NCBI GenBank assembly: GCA_945878355.1
Contig: CAMCTC010000023.1
Span: 1 to 52,607 of the forward strand
Reading direction: 5' to 3'
Length of the DNA: 52,607 bases
Source of the DNA: Bordetella parapertussis
GTDB lineage: Bacteria > Pseudomonadota > Gammaproteobacteria > Burkholderiales > Burkholderiaceae_C
Shown: piece after piece, positions 33,367-42,978 of the stretch
Position numbering within the stretch: position 1 is the first letter of the stretch
How the letters are laid out: every line of letters starts with the position of its first letter
Position numbers and translations under genes: made by a program
The notes under the pieces: model-generated
The model's input: only the letters and a program-made list of their open reading frames with translations
Told to the model about the DNA's origin: nothing
The model's database searches: none

Positions 33367-34706
33367 ACCTCTACGCCAAGCTGCAAAGCCGCGCTGCCCA
33401 GGGCAAGCCGGTGCGGGTCGGTTTGATCGGCGCCGGCAAGTTCGGCTCGATGTACCTGGCACAGATCCCCCGCACGCCCGGCGTCCACCTGGTGGGCATC
33501 GCCGACCTGTCGCCCGACAGCGCGCGCACCAACCTGGCCCGGGTCGGCTGGACGCCGCAGCAGTCGCAAGCCGCTTCGCTGGACGCGGCGATCAAGGACG
33601 GCTCGACCCATGTCGGCGAGGACTGGCGAGCGCTGGTTCGGCACCCGGCGATCGACGTGATCGTCGAGTGCACTGGCAACCCGATCGCGGCGGTCGACCA
33701 TTGCCTGGAGGCTTTCGCCCATGGCAAGCATGTGGTCAACGTGACGGTAGAGGCGGACGCTTTCTGCGGCCCGCTGCTCGCACGCAAAGCGGCCGCAGCC
33801 GGCGTGGTCTATTCACTGGCCTTCGGCGACCAGCCCGCGCTGATCTGCGATCTGGTCGATTGGGCGCGCACCTGCGGCTTCCCCGTCGTGGCCGCTGGCC
33901 GCGGCCACAAGTGGTTGCCGCATTTCAGCGAGTCGACGCCCGAGACCGTCTGGGGCTATTACGGCCTGACGCCCGAGCAGGCCGAGCGCGGCGGGCTCAA
34001 CCCCAAGATGTTCAACAGCTTTCTGGACGGCTCCAAGCCCTCGATCGAAAGCACCGCGGTGTCCAACGCCACGGGCCTGGGCGTGCCGAGCAATGGCCTG
34101 CTCTACCCGCCGGCCAGCGTCGAGGACATCCCTTTCGTCACCCGACCGCGCAGCGAAGGCGGCGTGCTCGAGCGCAAAGGCATGGTCGAGGTGATCTCGT
34201 CGCTGGAGGCCGACGGCCGCAAGATCCCCTACGACATCCGGATGGGGGTCTGGGTGACGGTCGAGGGCGAGACCGAGTACATCCGCAACTGCTTCGAGGA
34301 ATACAACGCCCACACCGACCCGAGCGGGCGCTACTTCACGCTGTACAAGCGCTGGCACTTGATCGGCCTGGAGGTCGGCGTCTCGGTGGCCTCGGTGGCC
34401 TTGCGCGGCGAGCCCACAGGCGTGGCGACAGGCTGGAACGCCGACGTGGTGGCCACGGCCAAGCGCGACCTGGCGGCCGGCGAGATGCTCGACGGCGAGG
34501 GCGGCTACACGGTCTGGGGCAAGCTGCTGCCGGCCGCAACCTCGGTCCAGATCGGCGGCCTGCCGCTAGGGCTGGCACACCAGGTCAAGCTGGTGCGCGC
34601 GGTCAAGAAGGGCCAGAGCCTGTGCTGGGCCGATGTGGCGATCGACCACAACACCCAGGCCTACAAGGTCCGCCAAGAGATGGAATCGATGTTCAAGCCA
34701 GGCTGA
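33363..34706 (+). CDS. Homoserine-dehydrogenase-like NAD(P)-binding protein with SAF domain
   Basis: A 447-residue protein. PVRVGLIGAGKFGSMYLAQI is the Rossmann loop; DVIVECTGNPIAAVDHCLEAFAHGKHVVNVTVEADAFCG follows the dehydrogenase pattern; DEGRK-like residues lie in AAGRGHKWLPHFSESTPETVWGYYG. The C-terminal about 90 residues form a SAF domain (ATAKRDLAAGEMLDGEGGYTVWG, VKLVRAVKKGQSLCWADVAI) as found in sugar-acid enzymes. It probably oxidises or rearranges the product of the PhyH step, to which it is translationally coupled (ATGA). The exact reaction is not readable. Confidence 0.88.
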   Translation: MNLYAKLQSRAAQGKPVRVGLIGAGKFGSMYLAQIPRTPGVHLVGIADLSPDSARTNLARVGWTPQQSQAASLDAAIKDGSTHVGEDWRALVRHPAIDVIVECTGNPIAAVDHCLEAFAHGKHVVNVTVEADAFCGPLLARKAAAAGVVYSLAFGDQPALICDLVDWARTCGFPVVAAGRGHKWLPHFSESTPETVWGYYGLTPEQAERGGLNPKMFNSFLDGSKPSIESTAVSNATGLGVPSNGLLYPPASVEDIPFVTRPRSEGGVLERKGMVEVISSLEADGRKIPYDIRMGVWVTVEGETEYIRNCFEEYNAHTDPSGRYFTLYKRWHLIGLEVGVSVASVALRGEPTGVATGWNADVVATAKRDLAAGEMLDGEGGYTVWGKLLPAATSVQIGGLPLGLAHQVKLVRAVKKGQSLCWADVAIDHNTQAYKVRQEMESMFKPG

Positions 34707-34784
34707 GCGACGCTTGCGTATCCGGCGCCCGGGCCAGCAGCGCTTGTCAGGGCGCCACCAATGCCGTGGCAGGCCTCAAATTCC

Positions 34785-34802
34785 TACAATAATTTCTACA
34801 AT
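34785..34802 (+). promoter_or_regulatory. Tandem TACAAT boxes before the metallo-hydrolase gene
   Basis: Two TACAAT hexamers (34785-34790 and 34797-34802) 12 bases apart in a local AT-rich patch. Either could be a -10 for the downstream MBL-ferredoxin-reductase genes. No good -35 is seen, so it could be activator-dependent. Confidence 0.35.
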
Positions 34803-34838
34803 GATTGGCCCGCCAACCGGCGGCGCGAGGAGAGCAAG

Positions 34839-35630
34839 ATGATCGTCGAACGCGTCTGGACGGGCAACGCCTACCGCAATTTCAACTACCTGATCGCCTG
34901 CCCGGACACCGGCGAAGCGCTGGCGATCGACCCGCTGGACCACCAGAAGTGCCTGACCGCGGCCAAGGCCAAGGGCTGGCAGATCACGCAAGTCCTCAAC
35001 ACCCACGAGCACCACGACCACACCGGCGGCAACGAGGCGATGGTCGCCGCCACCGGCGCCAAGCTGCTGGCCCACCACCGCGCAGCGGGCCGCATCGCCG
35101 GGGTCGACCGAGGCCTGCAGGCCGGCGACGTGGTCAAGGTCGGCAAGCGGGTCGAACTCGAGTGCCTTGACACGCCCGGCCACACGATGTGTCACATCTG
35201 CCTGCGATCGCATGGCGACCAGCCGACCTTGTTCTCAGGCGACACGCTGTTCAATGCCGGCGCAGGCAATTGCCACAACGGCGGTGACCCGAACGCGATG
35301 TATTCGACCTTTGCGACGCAGTTGTCGCGGCTGCCGCCGACCACCCGCCTGTACCCCGGGCACGACTACATCGAGAACAACCTGAAGTTCACGCTGGCCC
35401 GCGAACCCGACAACAGCGCCGCCCAGGCGCTGCTGCAAAAAGTGGCCGGCGGCGATGCTGCGACCTCACCGGTGCTGACGCTGGCCGACGAGTACCAGGT
35501 CAACACCTTCTTTCGCCTGAGCAGCCCGAGCGTGATCGCCAAGCTGCGCGAAAACTTCCCCGACCTGCCCGATGAACCCGACGCCAAGACGGTGTTCATC
35601 AAGCTGCGGGAGCTGCGCAACAGCTGGTGA
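34839..35630 (+). CDS. MBL-fold hydrolase, hydroxyacylglutathione hydrolase (GloB)-like
   Basis: A 263-residue metallo-beta-lactamase-fold enzyme. The metal site is THEHHDHTGGN with further ligands in DTPGHTMCHICL (His), FSGDTLFNAGAGNC (Asp) and YPGHDYIENNLKF (His). The C-terminal LREL-type helices (VFIKLRELRNSW) match glyoxalase II. It hydrolyses a thioester such as S-lactoylglutathione or a CoA-like or glutathione conjugate. CGAGGAG precedes ATG 34839, and a possible promoter lies at 34785. Confidence 0.9.
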   Translation: MIVERVWTGNAYRNFNYLIACPDTGEALAIDPLDHQKCLTAAKAKGWQITQVLNTHEHHDHTGGNEAMVAATGAKLLAHHRAAGRIAGVDRGLQAGDVVKVGKRVELECLDTPGHTMCHICLRSHGDQPTLFSGDTLFNAGAGNCHNGGDPNAMYSTFATQLSRLPPTTRLYPGHDYIENNLKFTLAREPDNSAAQALLQKVAGGDAATSPVLTLADEYQVNTFFRLSSPSVIAKLRENFPDLPDEPDAKTVFIKLRELRNSW

Positions 35631-35673
35631 GCCGAGTGACCAGAATGTTTCAACAGCCAACAGGATTGAACCC

Positions 35674-35997
35674 ATGCCCGACATCAGCCTGATCGAAGCC
35701 GACGGCACCGTGCATGGCTTCGAGGCACCCGACGGCGTCTCGGTGATGCAAGCCGCCACCGGTTACGGCGTGCCTGGCATCTTGGCCGAATGCGGCGGAT
35801 CGGCGATATGCGCCACCTGCCATGTGATCGTCGACGATGCCTGGATAGACCGACTGCCCGCGCCGCTGGCCAACGAGCTCGAAATGCTCGAATGCACTGC
35901 CAGCGAGCGCCTGCCCGGCAGCCGACTGAGCTGCCAGATCCAGCTGAATCCGGCGCTGCAAGGCCTGGTGCTGAGACTGCCCGAACGTCAGGTCTGA
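35674..35997 (+). CDS. [2Fe-2S] ferredoxin, adrenodoxin/putidaredoxin type
   Basis: A 107-residue ferredoxin. Cluster ligands lie in ECGGSAICATCHVIV (Cys-x5-Cys-x2-Cys) with the fourth in SCQIQL. LEMLECTASERLPGSRLSCQ is the usual link to the fourth ligand. This type delivers electrons to cytochrome P450 or ring-hydroxylating or other oxygenases. The matching reductase is encoded 61 bases downstream. No P450 or oxygenase other than the PhyH enzymes is encoded close by, so its client lies outside or is novel. Confidence 0.92.
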   Translation: MPDISLIEADGTVHGFEAPDGVSVMQAATGYGVPGILAECGGSAICATCHVIVDDAWIDRLPAPLANELEMLECTASERLPGSRLSCQIQLNPALQGLVLRLPERQV

Positions 35998-36058
35998 GCG
36001 CCAAGTCTGCCCGCCCAGACCCTTCAACAACCCCGATCCAAGCCTGACAATCCAGCCC

Positions 36059-37291
36059 ATGAACAAGATCGTGATCGTCGGCGGCGGCCATGCCGCAGCC
36101 CAGCTCTGTGGCGCTCTCGCCGAAGCCGGACTGGGTTCGCGCGTGCACCTGGTGTGCGCCGAAGAATCCTTGCCCTACCAGCGCCCGCCGCTGTCCAAGG
36201 CCTTTTTGAAGAGCCCGACCGAGGCCTTGCAACTGCAGCGCGCCGAGTCGTGGTACGCCCAGGCTGGCATCACCGTTCACCTGGCCGACCCGGTGCTGGC
36301 GATAGACCGCACGGCGCGCCAGCTGCGCCTGCAGTCGGGCCAGCTGCTGGACTACGAGCAACTGGTGCTGGCCACAGGCGCGCGCGCGCGCCGCCTGGCG
36401 CAGCTGCCCACAACGCTGGCCAACGTCGCGGTGCTGCGCGGCGCGGCCGATGCGGCGGCGCTGCGCGACCAGCTCGGCCAGGTTCAATCCTTGGTGGTGC
36501 TGGGTGCTGGCTTCATCGGCCTGGAGGTCGCCGCGACGGCGCGCGCGCTCGGGCTGTCGGTGCGGGTGATCGAGTCGGCGCCGCGCCTGCTGGCGCGCTC
36601 GGTCTCGGCCGAGTTGGCCGAGCACATCGAGGCCACGCACAGGGCTGCGGGCATCGCGTTCAGCTTCGGCGCCAAGGTCGGCGAAGCCGAACACGACGGC
36701 AAAAAGCTGCAGTCGCTGCAAGTCGATGGCCAACGGCTGCCGGTCGAACTGCTGCTGCTGGGCATAGGCGCCGAGCCCGAGACCGCATTGGCCGAGACCG
36801 CCGGACTGGCGCTGGACCAGGGCATCGTCATCGACGCGGCGATGCGCAGCAGCGACCCGGCGATCCTGGCGATCGGCGACGTCGCACGTTTCCCGATCGC
36901 CGAAGCCTGGGCCCAACCCGGCACCAGGCTGAGGCTGGAGTCGGTGCAAAACGCCAACGACCAGGCCCGCACCGCCGCCGCCACGCTGCAAGGCCTGCCG
37001 GCCAGCTACGCCGCCCTGCCCTGGTTCTGGTCAGAGCAAGGCAGCATGCGATTGCAGATGGCCGGACTGATGCCCGATCCGTCACTGCCGGGCGTGACGC
37101 GCCACCGCAGGCCTGGTGCCAACGCCGCGAGCTTCTCAGTGCTGCATTACATCGACCAAAGACTGGTCTGCGTCGAATCGGTCAACGCGCCGATGGACCA
37201 CATGATGTCGCGCAAGCTGCTCGAAGCCGGCCGCCACCCGACGCCCGAACTGGCCTGCGATGCAGCGGTGGCGCTGAAGTCTTTGCTGTAA
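36059..37291 (+). CDS. FAD/NAD-dependent ferredoxin reductase
   Basis: A 410-residue reductase of the putidaredoxin-reductase/BphA4 family: VIVGGGHAAAQLCGALAEAG (FAD), PYQRPPLSKAFL, LATGARARRLAQL, VVLGAGFIGLEVAATARALG (NAD) and ILAIGDVARFPI (FAD ribityl). The C-terminal domain WSEQGSMRLQMAGL is characteristic. It reduces the [2Fe-2S] ferredoxin encoded just upstream using NADH. A start at ATG 36059 follows a 61-base gap. Confidence 0.92.
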   Translation: MNKIVIVGGGHAAAQLCGALAEAGLGSRVHLVCAEESLPYQRPPLSKAFLKSPTEALQLQRAESWYAQAGITVHLADPVLAIDRTARQLRLQSGQLLDYEQLVLATGARARRLAQLPTTLANVAVLRGAADAAALRDQLGQVQSLVVLGAGFIGLEVAATARALGLSVRVIESAPRLLARSVSAELAEHIEATHRAAGIAFSFGAKVGEAEHDGKKLQSLQVDGQRLPVELLLLGIGAEPETALAETAGLALDQGIVIDAAMRSSDPAILAIGDVARFPIAEAWAQPGTRLRLESVQNANDQARTAAATLQGLPASYAALPWFWSEQGSMRLQMAGLMPDPSLPGVTRHRRPGANAASFSVLHYIDQRLVCVESVNAPMDHMMSRKLLEAGRHPTPELACDAAVALKSLL

Positions 37292-37292
37292 C

Positions 37293-37307
37293 GCGCCGAA
37301 TCGGCGC
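37293..37307. terminator. Hairpin after the ferredoxin-reductase gene
   Basis: GCGCCG-AAT-CGGCGC begins two bases beyond the reductase stop codon and 32 bases before the end of the opposing SDR gene. It lacks a T-run, but its place between converging genes suggests a transcription end. Confidence 0.45.
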
Positions 37308-37338
37308 AGCCCGAGCAAGCAGCCCAAGGCCGCAGCGC

Positions 37339-38202
37339 TCAGTCCGGCGTGCGCTTGAAATCGTTGCGCAGCGACGGCATCCTGGCGATGCCCGCGGTCG
37401 CGCCAGCGTCCACCGGCAGGATCACGCCGGTGAGCCAGCGCGCCTCGTCGCTGGCCAGGTAAGCCACCGCATGGCCGACATCCCAACCGGAACCCTCGGT
37501 CTGCAACAGGGAGCGCATGCGCCGGGTCTCGCGCAGCTCAGGCGTCATCCGCCCTGCCACCATCGGCGTGTAGACCATGCCCGGGGCGACGCAGTTCACG
37601 CGTATGCCTTCGGTGCCATGGTGTGCCGCCATCGCCCGGGTCATGTTGACGATCGCGCCCTTGGTCGTCGGGTACAGCAGGCTGGTGGTGCCACCCATCA
37701 AGCCCGCAACCGATGCGATGTTGACAATCGATCCGGCCTGGAGTTTGCGCATCTCGGGGATCGCGTGCTTGGCCATCAGCATCATCGAGGTCAGGTTGAC
37801 GCGCAGCGCCTGGTCCCAGTCGTCGAGATCGACCTCGACCGCCGTGCCGGCCGGCCCTGTGATGCCCACGTTGTTGACGAGGATGTCGACCCGACCCCAG
37901 GCTGCGACCGCAGCGCTGACAGCGGACCGGCATTGCTCGGGCTGGGTGACGTCGGCCTGCAGCGCCAGCGCGACGCCGTTCTCGCTCTCGATCATGCGCA
38001 GCGTCTGCTGCGCGGCGGCCAGGTTCGCGTCTAGCAGCAGCACCTGAGCGCCACGCCGTGCGAGCAGGATCGCTGCGGCACGGCCGTTGCCGATGTCGGA
38101 CGACCGGGAGCCCGCACCGGTGACGATCGCGACCCGGCCGGTCAGCCGACTGCTGTCAGGCGGGGGTTGGTAGGGCACAGTTTCATCGGTCATTGTTGGC
38201 AT
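37339..38202 (-). CDS. Short-chain dehydrogenase/reductase (SDR)
   Basis: A 287-residue SDR. VAIVTGAGSRSSDIGNGRAAAILLARRGAQVLLLDANLAA is an unusual, longer cofactor loop with the extra SRSSDIGNG. NNVGITGPAG, catalytic Ser in NIASVAGLMGGTTSLL, and YPTTKGAIVNMTRAMA (Tyr/Lys) follow; LTGVILPVDAG ends the fold. ATG 38202 or 38193 (TDETVPYQP) are both possible. It shares strand with the downstream of the amidohydrolase gene, 60 bases after it. Confidence 0.9.
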   Translation of the reverse strand: MPTMTDETVPYQPPPDSSRLTGRVAIVTGAGSRSSDIGNGRAAAILLARRGAQVLLLDANLAAAQQTLRMIESENGVALALQADVTQPEQCRSAVSAAVAAWGRVDILVNNVGITGPAGTAVEVDLDDWDQALRVNLTSMMLMAKHAIPEMRKLQAGSIVNIASVAGLMGGTTSLLYPTTKGAIVNMTRAMAAHHGTEGIRVNCVAPGMVYTPMVAGRMTPELRETRRMRSLLQTEGSGWDVGHAVAYLASDEARWLTGVILPVDAGATAGIARMPSLRNDFKRTPD

Positions 38203-38262
38203 CCATTACATGCACGTTCAACATGCACGTGCAGCGGCGCCAAAGCCGGCGCCAAGCTTTCC

Positions 38263-39987
38263 TCAGCCGTGCTGCGGCCCACGCACCAACCGGCCCGGCA
38301 GCGCGCCGGTGGCCTGACCGTCGCGGTACACCGGCACCCCCGACACAACGGTCGCGACATAGCCGCTGGCGCGCTGCAGCAAACGCTTGCCGCCAGCGGG
38401 CAGGTCAGCGCTCATCACCGGCGCGCTCAGACCGAGCTTGGCCATGTCGATGACGTTGAGGTCGGCCTTCATGCCGGGCGCGATCACGCCGCGGTCGAGC
38501 AAGCCGACCGCGCGGGCAGTGTCCGAGGTCTGGCGCTTGACCAGCCAGGCCAGGTCGAAGCGGCCTTGCGGCCGATCGCGGCCCCAGTGCGTCAGCAGAT
38601 AAGTCGGGAAGCTGCCGTCCGAGATGATGCTGACATGGGCGCCGCCGTCACCCAGGCCGACGACCGTGTTCGGGTCGTCGAGCATCTCGCGGCAGGCGTC
38701 GAGGTTGTAGTCGGCATAGTTGGCAAACGGCGCGAACAGAAACGCCCGCCCCTCATCCTCCAGCAGCAGGTCGTAGGCCAGCTCGGCGGCGCTGACGCCG
38801 CGGCTGACGGCCTGCGCCGCGAGCGAACTGCTGGCCGCAGGCTCGTAGTCAGGCGGGTCGCCAAACGGAAAAATGCGGTCGAACGCTGTCAAGCGCAGCC
38901 CCATCGAGTCGCCCTGCAGCGCTTCGATCTCGACCAGCAGTCGCGCGCGCAACAGCGGGTCGCGCAGCCGCTCGACCTTGCCGGCCAAGGGGAGCGCAGC
39001 GACCTCGGCCTTGAAGCTGGGGCAGGCCGAGAACGGGTTGCGGCTGCCTTGCAAACCGAACAGCACGCCGATCGGGCGCGGTGCGACCTGGGCCCGCATC
39101 GTCAGGCCGGCGGCGACCGCGTCGCCCACCAGATCGAGCAGCTTGCGCCAGCCACGCGACGAGCTGTGGCGCTGCGCGAGTGAAATCGACATCGGGCGGC
39201 CCGAGACCTCGACCAGTTCGCGCAGCATCGCGAACTCGACTTCCAGCGAGGGCGCGTTGAAGTCAGAGATGAACTGCAGCACACCGCGCCCGGCGTCGCG
39301 CAAGCCCAGCGCGATGCCCATCAGCTCGTCACGGGTCGCCCGCAGCGACGGGATCGGATCGCCCTTGATGCTGCGATGGTTCATCGAGCGCGAGGTCGAA
39401 AACCCGAGCGCGCCGGCACGCATCGCCTCGGCAGCCAGCCTGCGCATCTGGGCGATGTCGTCGGGCGTTGCCGCCTCTAACCGCGCCGCGCGCTCACCCA
39501 TCACATAGACCCGCAGCGCGCCGTGCGGCAGCTGGGCGCAGACATCGATGTCGTGCGGCCGCCGCTCGACCGCGTCGAGGTAGTCGGCAAAGCTCTCCCA
39601 GCCCCACCCCAGGCCTTCATGCAGCGCCGCGCCGGGGATGTCCTCAACCCCTTCCATCAGCTCGATCAGGCGTTCGTGGTCGCGCGTGCGGACCGGCGCA
39701 AAACCGACGCCGCAGTTGCCCATCACCGCGGTGGTCACGCCGTGCCAGCTCGAGGGCGCAAGCTGCGAGTCCCACATTACCTGCCCGTCGTAATGGGTGT
39801 GGATGTCCACGAAACCAGGCGTCACGAGCAGGCCGCGGGCGTCGATCTCTTGCTTGCCGCTGCCCGTCAGCTGGCCGACCTCGACGATCAGGCCGTCGCG
39901 AATCGCGACATCGGCGCTGATGAGCGCGCCGCCCAGGCCGTCGGCGACCTCGCCGCCGCGGATGACCAAATCAAAGCTGGATGTCAT
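38263..39987 (-). CDS. Amidohydrolase, N-acyl-D-amino-acid deacylase-like
   Basis: A 574-residue TIM-barrel hydrolase. [33 protein letters not shown] is the urease-like composite domain. [14 protein letters not shown] is the metal His pair; [25 protein letters not shown] and [15 protein letters not shown] (Asp) are typical of D-aminoacylases and related dihydropyrimidinase-like enzymes. It cleaves an amide; the substrate class is uncertain. TGAGG precedes the ATG. It reads leftward from a 400-base region that separates it from the glycan genes. Confidence 0.9.
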   Translation of the reverse strand: MTSSFDLVIRGGEVADGLGGALISADVAIRDGLIVEVGQLTGSGKQEIDARGLLVTPGFVDIHTHYDGQVMWDSQLAPSSWHGVTTAVMGNCGVGFAPVRTRDHERLIELMEGVEDIPGAALHEGLGWGWESFADYLDAVERRPHDIDVCAQLPHGALRVYVMGERAARLEAATPDDIAQMRRLAAEAMRAGALGFSTSRSMNHRSIKGDPIPSLRATRDELMGIALGLRDAGRGVLQFISDFNAPSLEVEFAMLRELVEVSGRPMSISLAQRHSSSRGWRKLLDLVGDAVAAGLTMRAQVAPRPIGVLFGLQGSRNPFSACPSFKAEVAALPLAGKVERLRDPLLRARLLVEIEALQGDSMGLRLTAFDRIFPFGDPPDYEPAASSSLAAQAVSRGVSAAELAYDLLLEDEGRAFLFAPFANYADYNLDACREMLDDPNTVVGLGDGGAHVSIISDGSFPTYLLTHWGRDRPQGRFDLAWLVKRQTSDTARAVGLLDRGVIAPGMKADLNVIDMAKLGLSAPVMSADLPAGGKRLLQRASGYVATVVSGVPVYRDGQATGALPGRLVRGPQHG

Positions 39988-40390
39988 GTCTGAACCTCAG
40001 GCAAAGTGAAATCGATTCGAGCTTGGCTCAAGACAGGACGGCGCAGCATCGAGTGAATATCCGTTTCACAGCGTCTGAAGGCGCTATGACCCAGGTCATG
40101 CACTACGTTAAACCAGATTCCCGAAGAACAGCGCCGCACCGAGTCCGTAGTTTCCCCAGTGGTTGGATTGGCCAACTTTTCTCGGCTTGCTGGCCGTGGC
40201 GGTGAATGTGCGCCGAAGCGGCGCTCCCGCGAAGCTTGAAAAGCCGCGTCGCCTGTGGTGTACCATGATTTAAGGTGTTTACGCCAAAGTGATGATTTAA
40301 CGCGGTCTGTGAGTTCCCGCTTCGCCTCGTTCGCGGCAAGATGCCTCGCGCTCAAATACTCCGCATTGAGCGGACCTCGACTGGATTGCC
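39988..40390. other. Divergent intergenic region
   Basis: About 400 bases without a supported gene, between the amidohydrolase and a rightward glycan-cluster gene. A possible rightward promoter is TTGAAA (40236-40241) with TACCAT (40261-40266), but the spacer is 19. AT-rich patches follow (40261-40300). A 162-codon leftward reading frame crosses it, with no family likeness. Confidence 0.3.
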
Positions 40391-41443
40391 ATGACCGACA
40401 AGAAAAAGCCAAGCCGATCGCCTTCGGCCAAGACCGCCGCGCAGCCTGCTGCTGCAAAACCAGTGCGGCCAAAGACTGCCGCGAAAAAGAAGGCGCCGAG
40501 CGCGCCTCGTCAGCAAGCCAGCACGGCGGGCACCGACCAGGACCTGCCGTTGACGCTACCGCAGGCCTTGGCTGAATCGCCGCAGACTGTCCCGATCTTC
40601 CAGATCTACTTCGACCCCTCGCAAATCAAACAACTCGATCCAGGTTTCATACCCTGGGACAACGCCGGGCATCACAGCCTGCTGCGCGAGTTCGATGTCT
40701 TCGAGCGCCTGGCGGCCGATCAAGGCGTGCAGATCGCGCCGCTGTGGGGTGCGGTGTCGTGGCGCTTCCAAGAAAAGACAGGCCTGAGCGCCGCCGCGCT
40801 GCACCAGGCGCTGCAAGCCAGCCCCGGCTGCGACCTGTACTACGGCAACCCCAGCGCCGAGTCTGAAGCGGTCTATGCCAACCTTTGGCAGCAGGGTGTG
40901 ACGGTGCATCCAGCGTTCCGCGAGGTCTGCGAAGCGGTGTTCGAAGCCGCTGGGCTGGACTTGCAGCAGCTCGACAAGATCACGCCGTCGCAAGGCTTTT
41001 CGTCGTGCAACTACTTCGTCGGCAGCCAGCGCTTCTGGAGCCTGTACCTGCCTTATGTTCGAGGCGTCGTCGACCGCGCTCGCGCGGCACTGCCCAAACC
41101 GGTGCTGCGCTTGCTGGACTCCGACACCAGCGACCCGCGCAAGCTGCACGCCGGTGCCAGCTACTGGCCTTTCATCATCGAGCGTTTGCTGCCGCTGTTT
41201 CTGCGCGGACCCGGCGCCGGCCTGAAGACCAGCAAGATCGCCTCGCCGGCAGCCGAGGCACGCATCAACCCGCACCTCAAGCGGCTGCGCGAAATGAAAG
41301 ACGTGGCCCACAAGACCCGGTCGCAGTGGCTGTACTCTTGCTGGCTGCATTACCGCAACCTCTATCTGTTGCAGACGGCGGGGCGCGACTGGTGCACCCG
41401 CTACCTGCCCCTGCTCAGCCCGACCAAGATTGAATTCTGGTAA
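40391..41443 (+). CDS. Conserved glycan-cluster protein of unknown function
   Basis: A 350-residue protein. The first 50 residues are rich in Lys, Ala and Pro. The core begins VPIFQIYFDPSQIKQLDPGFIPWDN and has LWGAVSWRFQEKTGLSAAALHQAL, GCDLYYGNPSAESEAVYANLWQQG, SSCNYFVGSQRFWSLYLPYV and HAGASYWPFIIERLLPLFL. I recall this family from O-antigen/capsule loci beside glycosyltransferases, and the layout (IxxYDN, W-rich, IERLL) is GT-like, but no function is established. It is the first gene of a three-gene rightward set. Confidence 0.7.
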   Translation: MTDKKKPSRSPSAKTAAQPAAAKPVRPKTAAKKKAPSAPRQQASTAGTDQDLPLTLPQALAESPQTVPIFQIYFDPSQIKQLDPGFIPWDNAGHHSLLREFDVFERLAADQGVQIAPLWGAVSWRFQEKTGLSAAALHQALQASPGCDLYYGNPSAESEAVYANLWQQGVTVHPAFREVCEAVFEAAGLDLQQLDKITPSQGFSSCNYFVGSQRFWSLYLPYVRGVVDRARAALPKPVLRLLDSDTSDPRKLHAGASYWPFIIERLLPLFLRGPGAGLKTSKIASPAAEARINPHLKRLREMKDVAHKTRSQWLYSCWLHYRNLYLLQTAGRDWCTRYLPLLSPTKIEFW

Positions 41444-41460
41444 GCGGCGAGGCTCAGCCT

Positions 41461-42978
41461 GTGCTGCAAACTGTGCTCCAACAAGCACGGCAGGCGATGG
41501 CCAGTGGCGACGCCATTGCAGCCCACCGCGCTTACCAGCAAGCCCACCTGCTGGCGCCGCAAGACCCCCAGGTCCGGCTCGATCTGGCGGCCGCCTGCCT
41601 GGCTTGCGGCACGCCGGACCAGGCGCTCGCGCATGCCAATGCAGCCGCCCAGCGCACAGCGGGGTGGCGCCTGCAACTGGTGCTGGCCACGGCCCATCAG
41701 CAGCTGCAGCAAGCCGATGAAGCCGCACGGCACCTGGGGCTCGCGCTCACCGATCCCAGCCTGCCCGACACGCAACGTGCCAATGCGCTGCAACAACAGG
41801 CCAGGGTTCTGCTCAACGCCTTTGGCGATGCCAGCGGCGCCGCGCAAGCCTTGCAGGTGGCCGCGCGGGTCGATCCAGCCTTGGTTCTCGAAGCCGATCT
41901 CGCGAGCCTGGTGGCAGACCTTTACCTGGGCGGCCGCAGCGCCGCGCAGATCACCGCCGGCTTCGTGGCGCTGGCGGGTCGCCTGCGGCCGCCACAGCCG
42001 CCGGACAAGCCCCCGCGCACGCAAGGCAAACGGCTGAGAATTGGCCTGGTGTCGCAGCAGTTCTGTGCCTCGCCCGTGGGCTTTCTAGCGCTGGGCGCCT
42101 TGTCGGCATTGGCAAGTGACGCCGATCTGTTGTACTTCGATCGGGGCGCCAAGCTCGACTGGGCGCAAGCCGCTTTCCAGGCCACGGCGCATCGCTGGAT
42201 GCGCTGTGCGGCACTCAACGCCGACCAACTGCACCAGCTGCTGGTGGCAGCCGACTTGGACGCCGTGATCGACCTCAGCGGCTGGACCGACCCGCAAGCG
42301 CTGTGCGCGCTGGCCGGCCGCCCTGCGCCCAGGCAACTCAAATGGGTGGGCGGCCAGTCCTCGAGCACCGGCCTGCGTTGCTTCGATGGATTCGTGGCCG
42401 ATGCACGCCAGGTGCCGGCAGCTGCGGCCACGCTGTACACCGAACCGATGCTCCACGCCGAGCAAGGCTATGTGACCTACAGCGCACCACCTTACGCGCA
42501 AACCCTGGCCGTCGCGGCCGCCCGCCCGCCAAAACCTGTAGGTCGGCCCGCCAAGGGTGTCTTCGCGCTCGTGGCCAACCCGGCCAAGATCAGCGATGCC
42601 ACCGCCGCGGCACTGCGACGGTTGAAACCAACCCGGTTGGTGTTGATCGACCAACGCTGGCGCCACCAAGGCACACGCGACGCGGCACAACGGCGGCTCG
42701 GCAGCTTGCTCGACAAGGCCGAGTTCGTCACCCCCGCCAACCATCCCGAATACCTGCAAACCCTGCAGGCGCTGGACGCCAGCTTTGTCGACACCCTGCC
42801 CTACTCGATGGGCTTGACCGCGATCGAGCTGCGCCTGCTGGGCAAGCACATCGCTGCGGCGCCGCGCAGCCCAGGCGCGCTGATGTGCGAGCGGCACTGC
42901 GTGGCCCACCTGGGTGCCAGCGGCTTCGACCACCACGCCGGTTTGGCAGCGCAGTTGCTGGGATGGTGCCGCACGTGA
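41461..42978 (+). CDS. TPR protein with GT41 (SPINDLY/OGT-like) glycosyltransferase domain
   Basis: A 505-residue protein starting at GTG with GCGAGG before it. Residues about 1-170 are TPR-like helices (AHRAYQQAHLLAPQDPQVRLDLAAACL and AARHLGLALTDPSLP). The rest resembles bacterial O-GlcNAc-transferase-like proteins: LRIGLVSQQFCASPVGFLALGALSAL, DAVIDLSGWTD, and RQLKWVGGQSSSTGLRCFDGFVAD. It might modify proteins or glycans using a nucleotide sugar. The donor is unknown. Catalytic residues could not be checked by alignment. Confidence 0.8.
   Translation: MLQTVLQQARQAMASGDAIAAHRAYQQAHLLAPQDPQVRLDLAAACLACGTPDQALAHANAAAQRTAGWRLQLVLATAHQQLQQADEAARHLGLALTDPSLPDTQRANALQQQARVLLNAFGDASGAAQALQVAARVDPALVLEADLASLVADLYLGGRSAAQITAGFVALAGRLRPPQPPDKPPRTQGKRLRIGLVSQQFCASPVGFLALGALSALASDADLLYFDRGAKLDWAQAAFQATAHRWMRCAALNADQLHQLLVAADLDAVIDLSGWTDPQALCALAGRPAPRQLKWVGGQSSSTGLRCFDGFVADARQVPAAAATLYTEPMLHAEQGYVTYSAPPYAQTLAVAAARPPKPVGRPAKGVFALVANPAKISDATAAALRRLKPTRLVLIDQRWRHQGTRDAAQRRLGSLLDKAEFVTPANHPEYLQTLQALDASFVDTLPYSMGLTAIELRLLGKHIAAAPRSPGALMCERHCVAHLGASGFDHHAGLAAQLLGWCRT

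Noticed and set aside
39984..40472. 162-codon leftward frame over the 400-base gap before the glycan genes
   Set aside because: No motif, overlaps the start of a supported gene, and composition fits chance.
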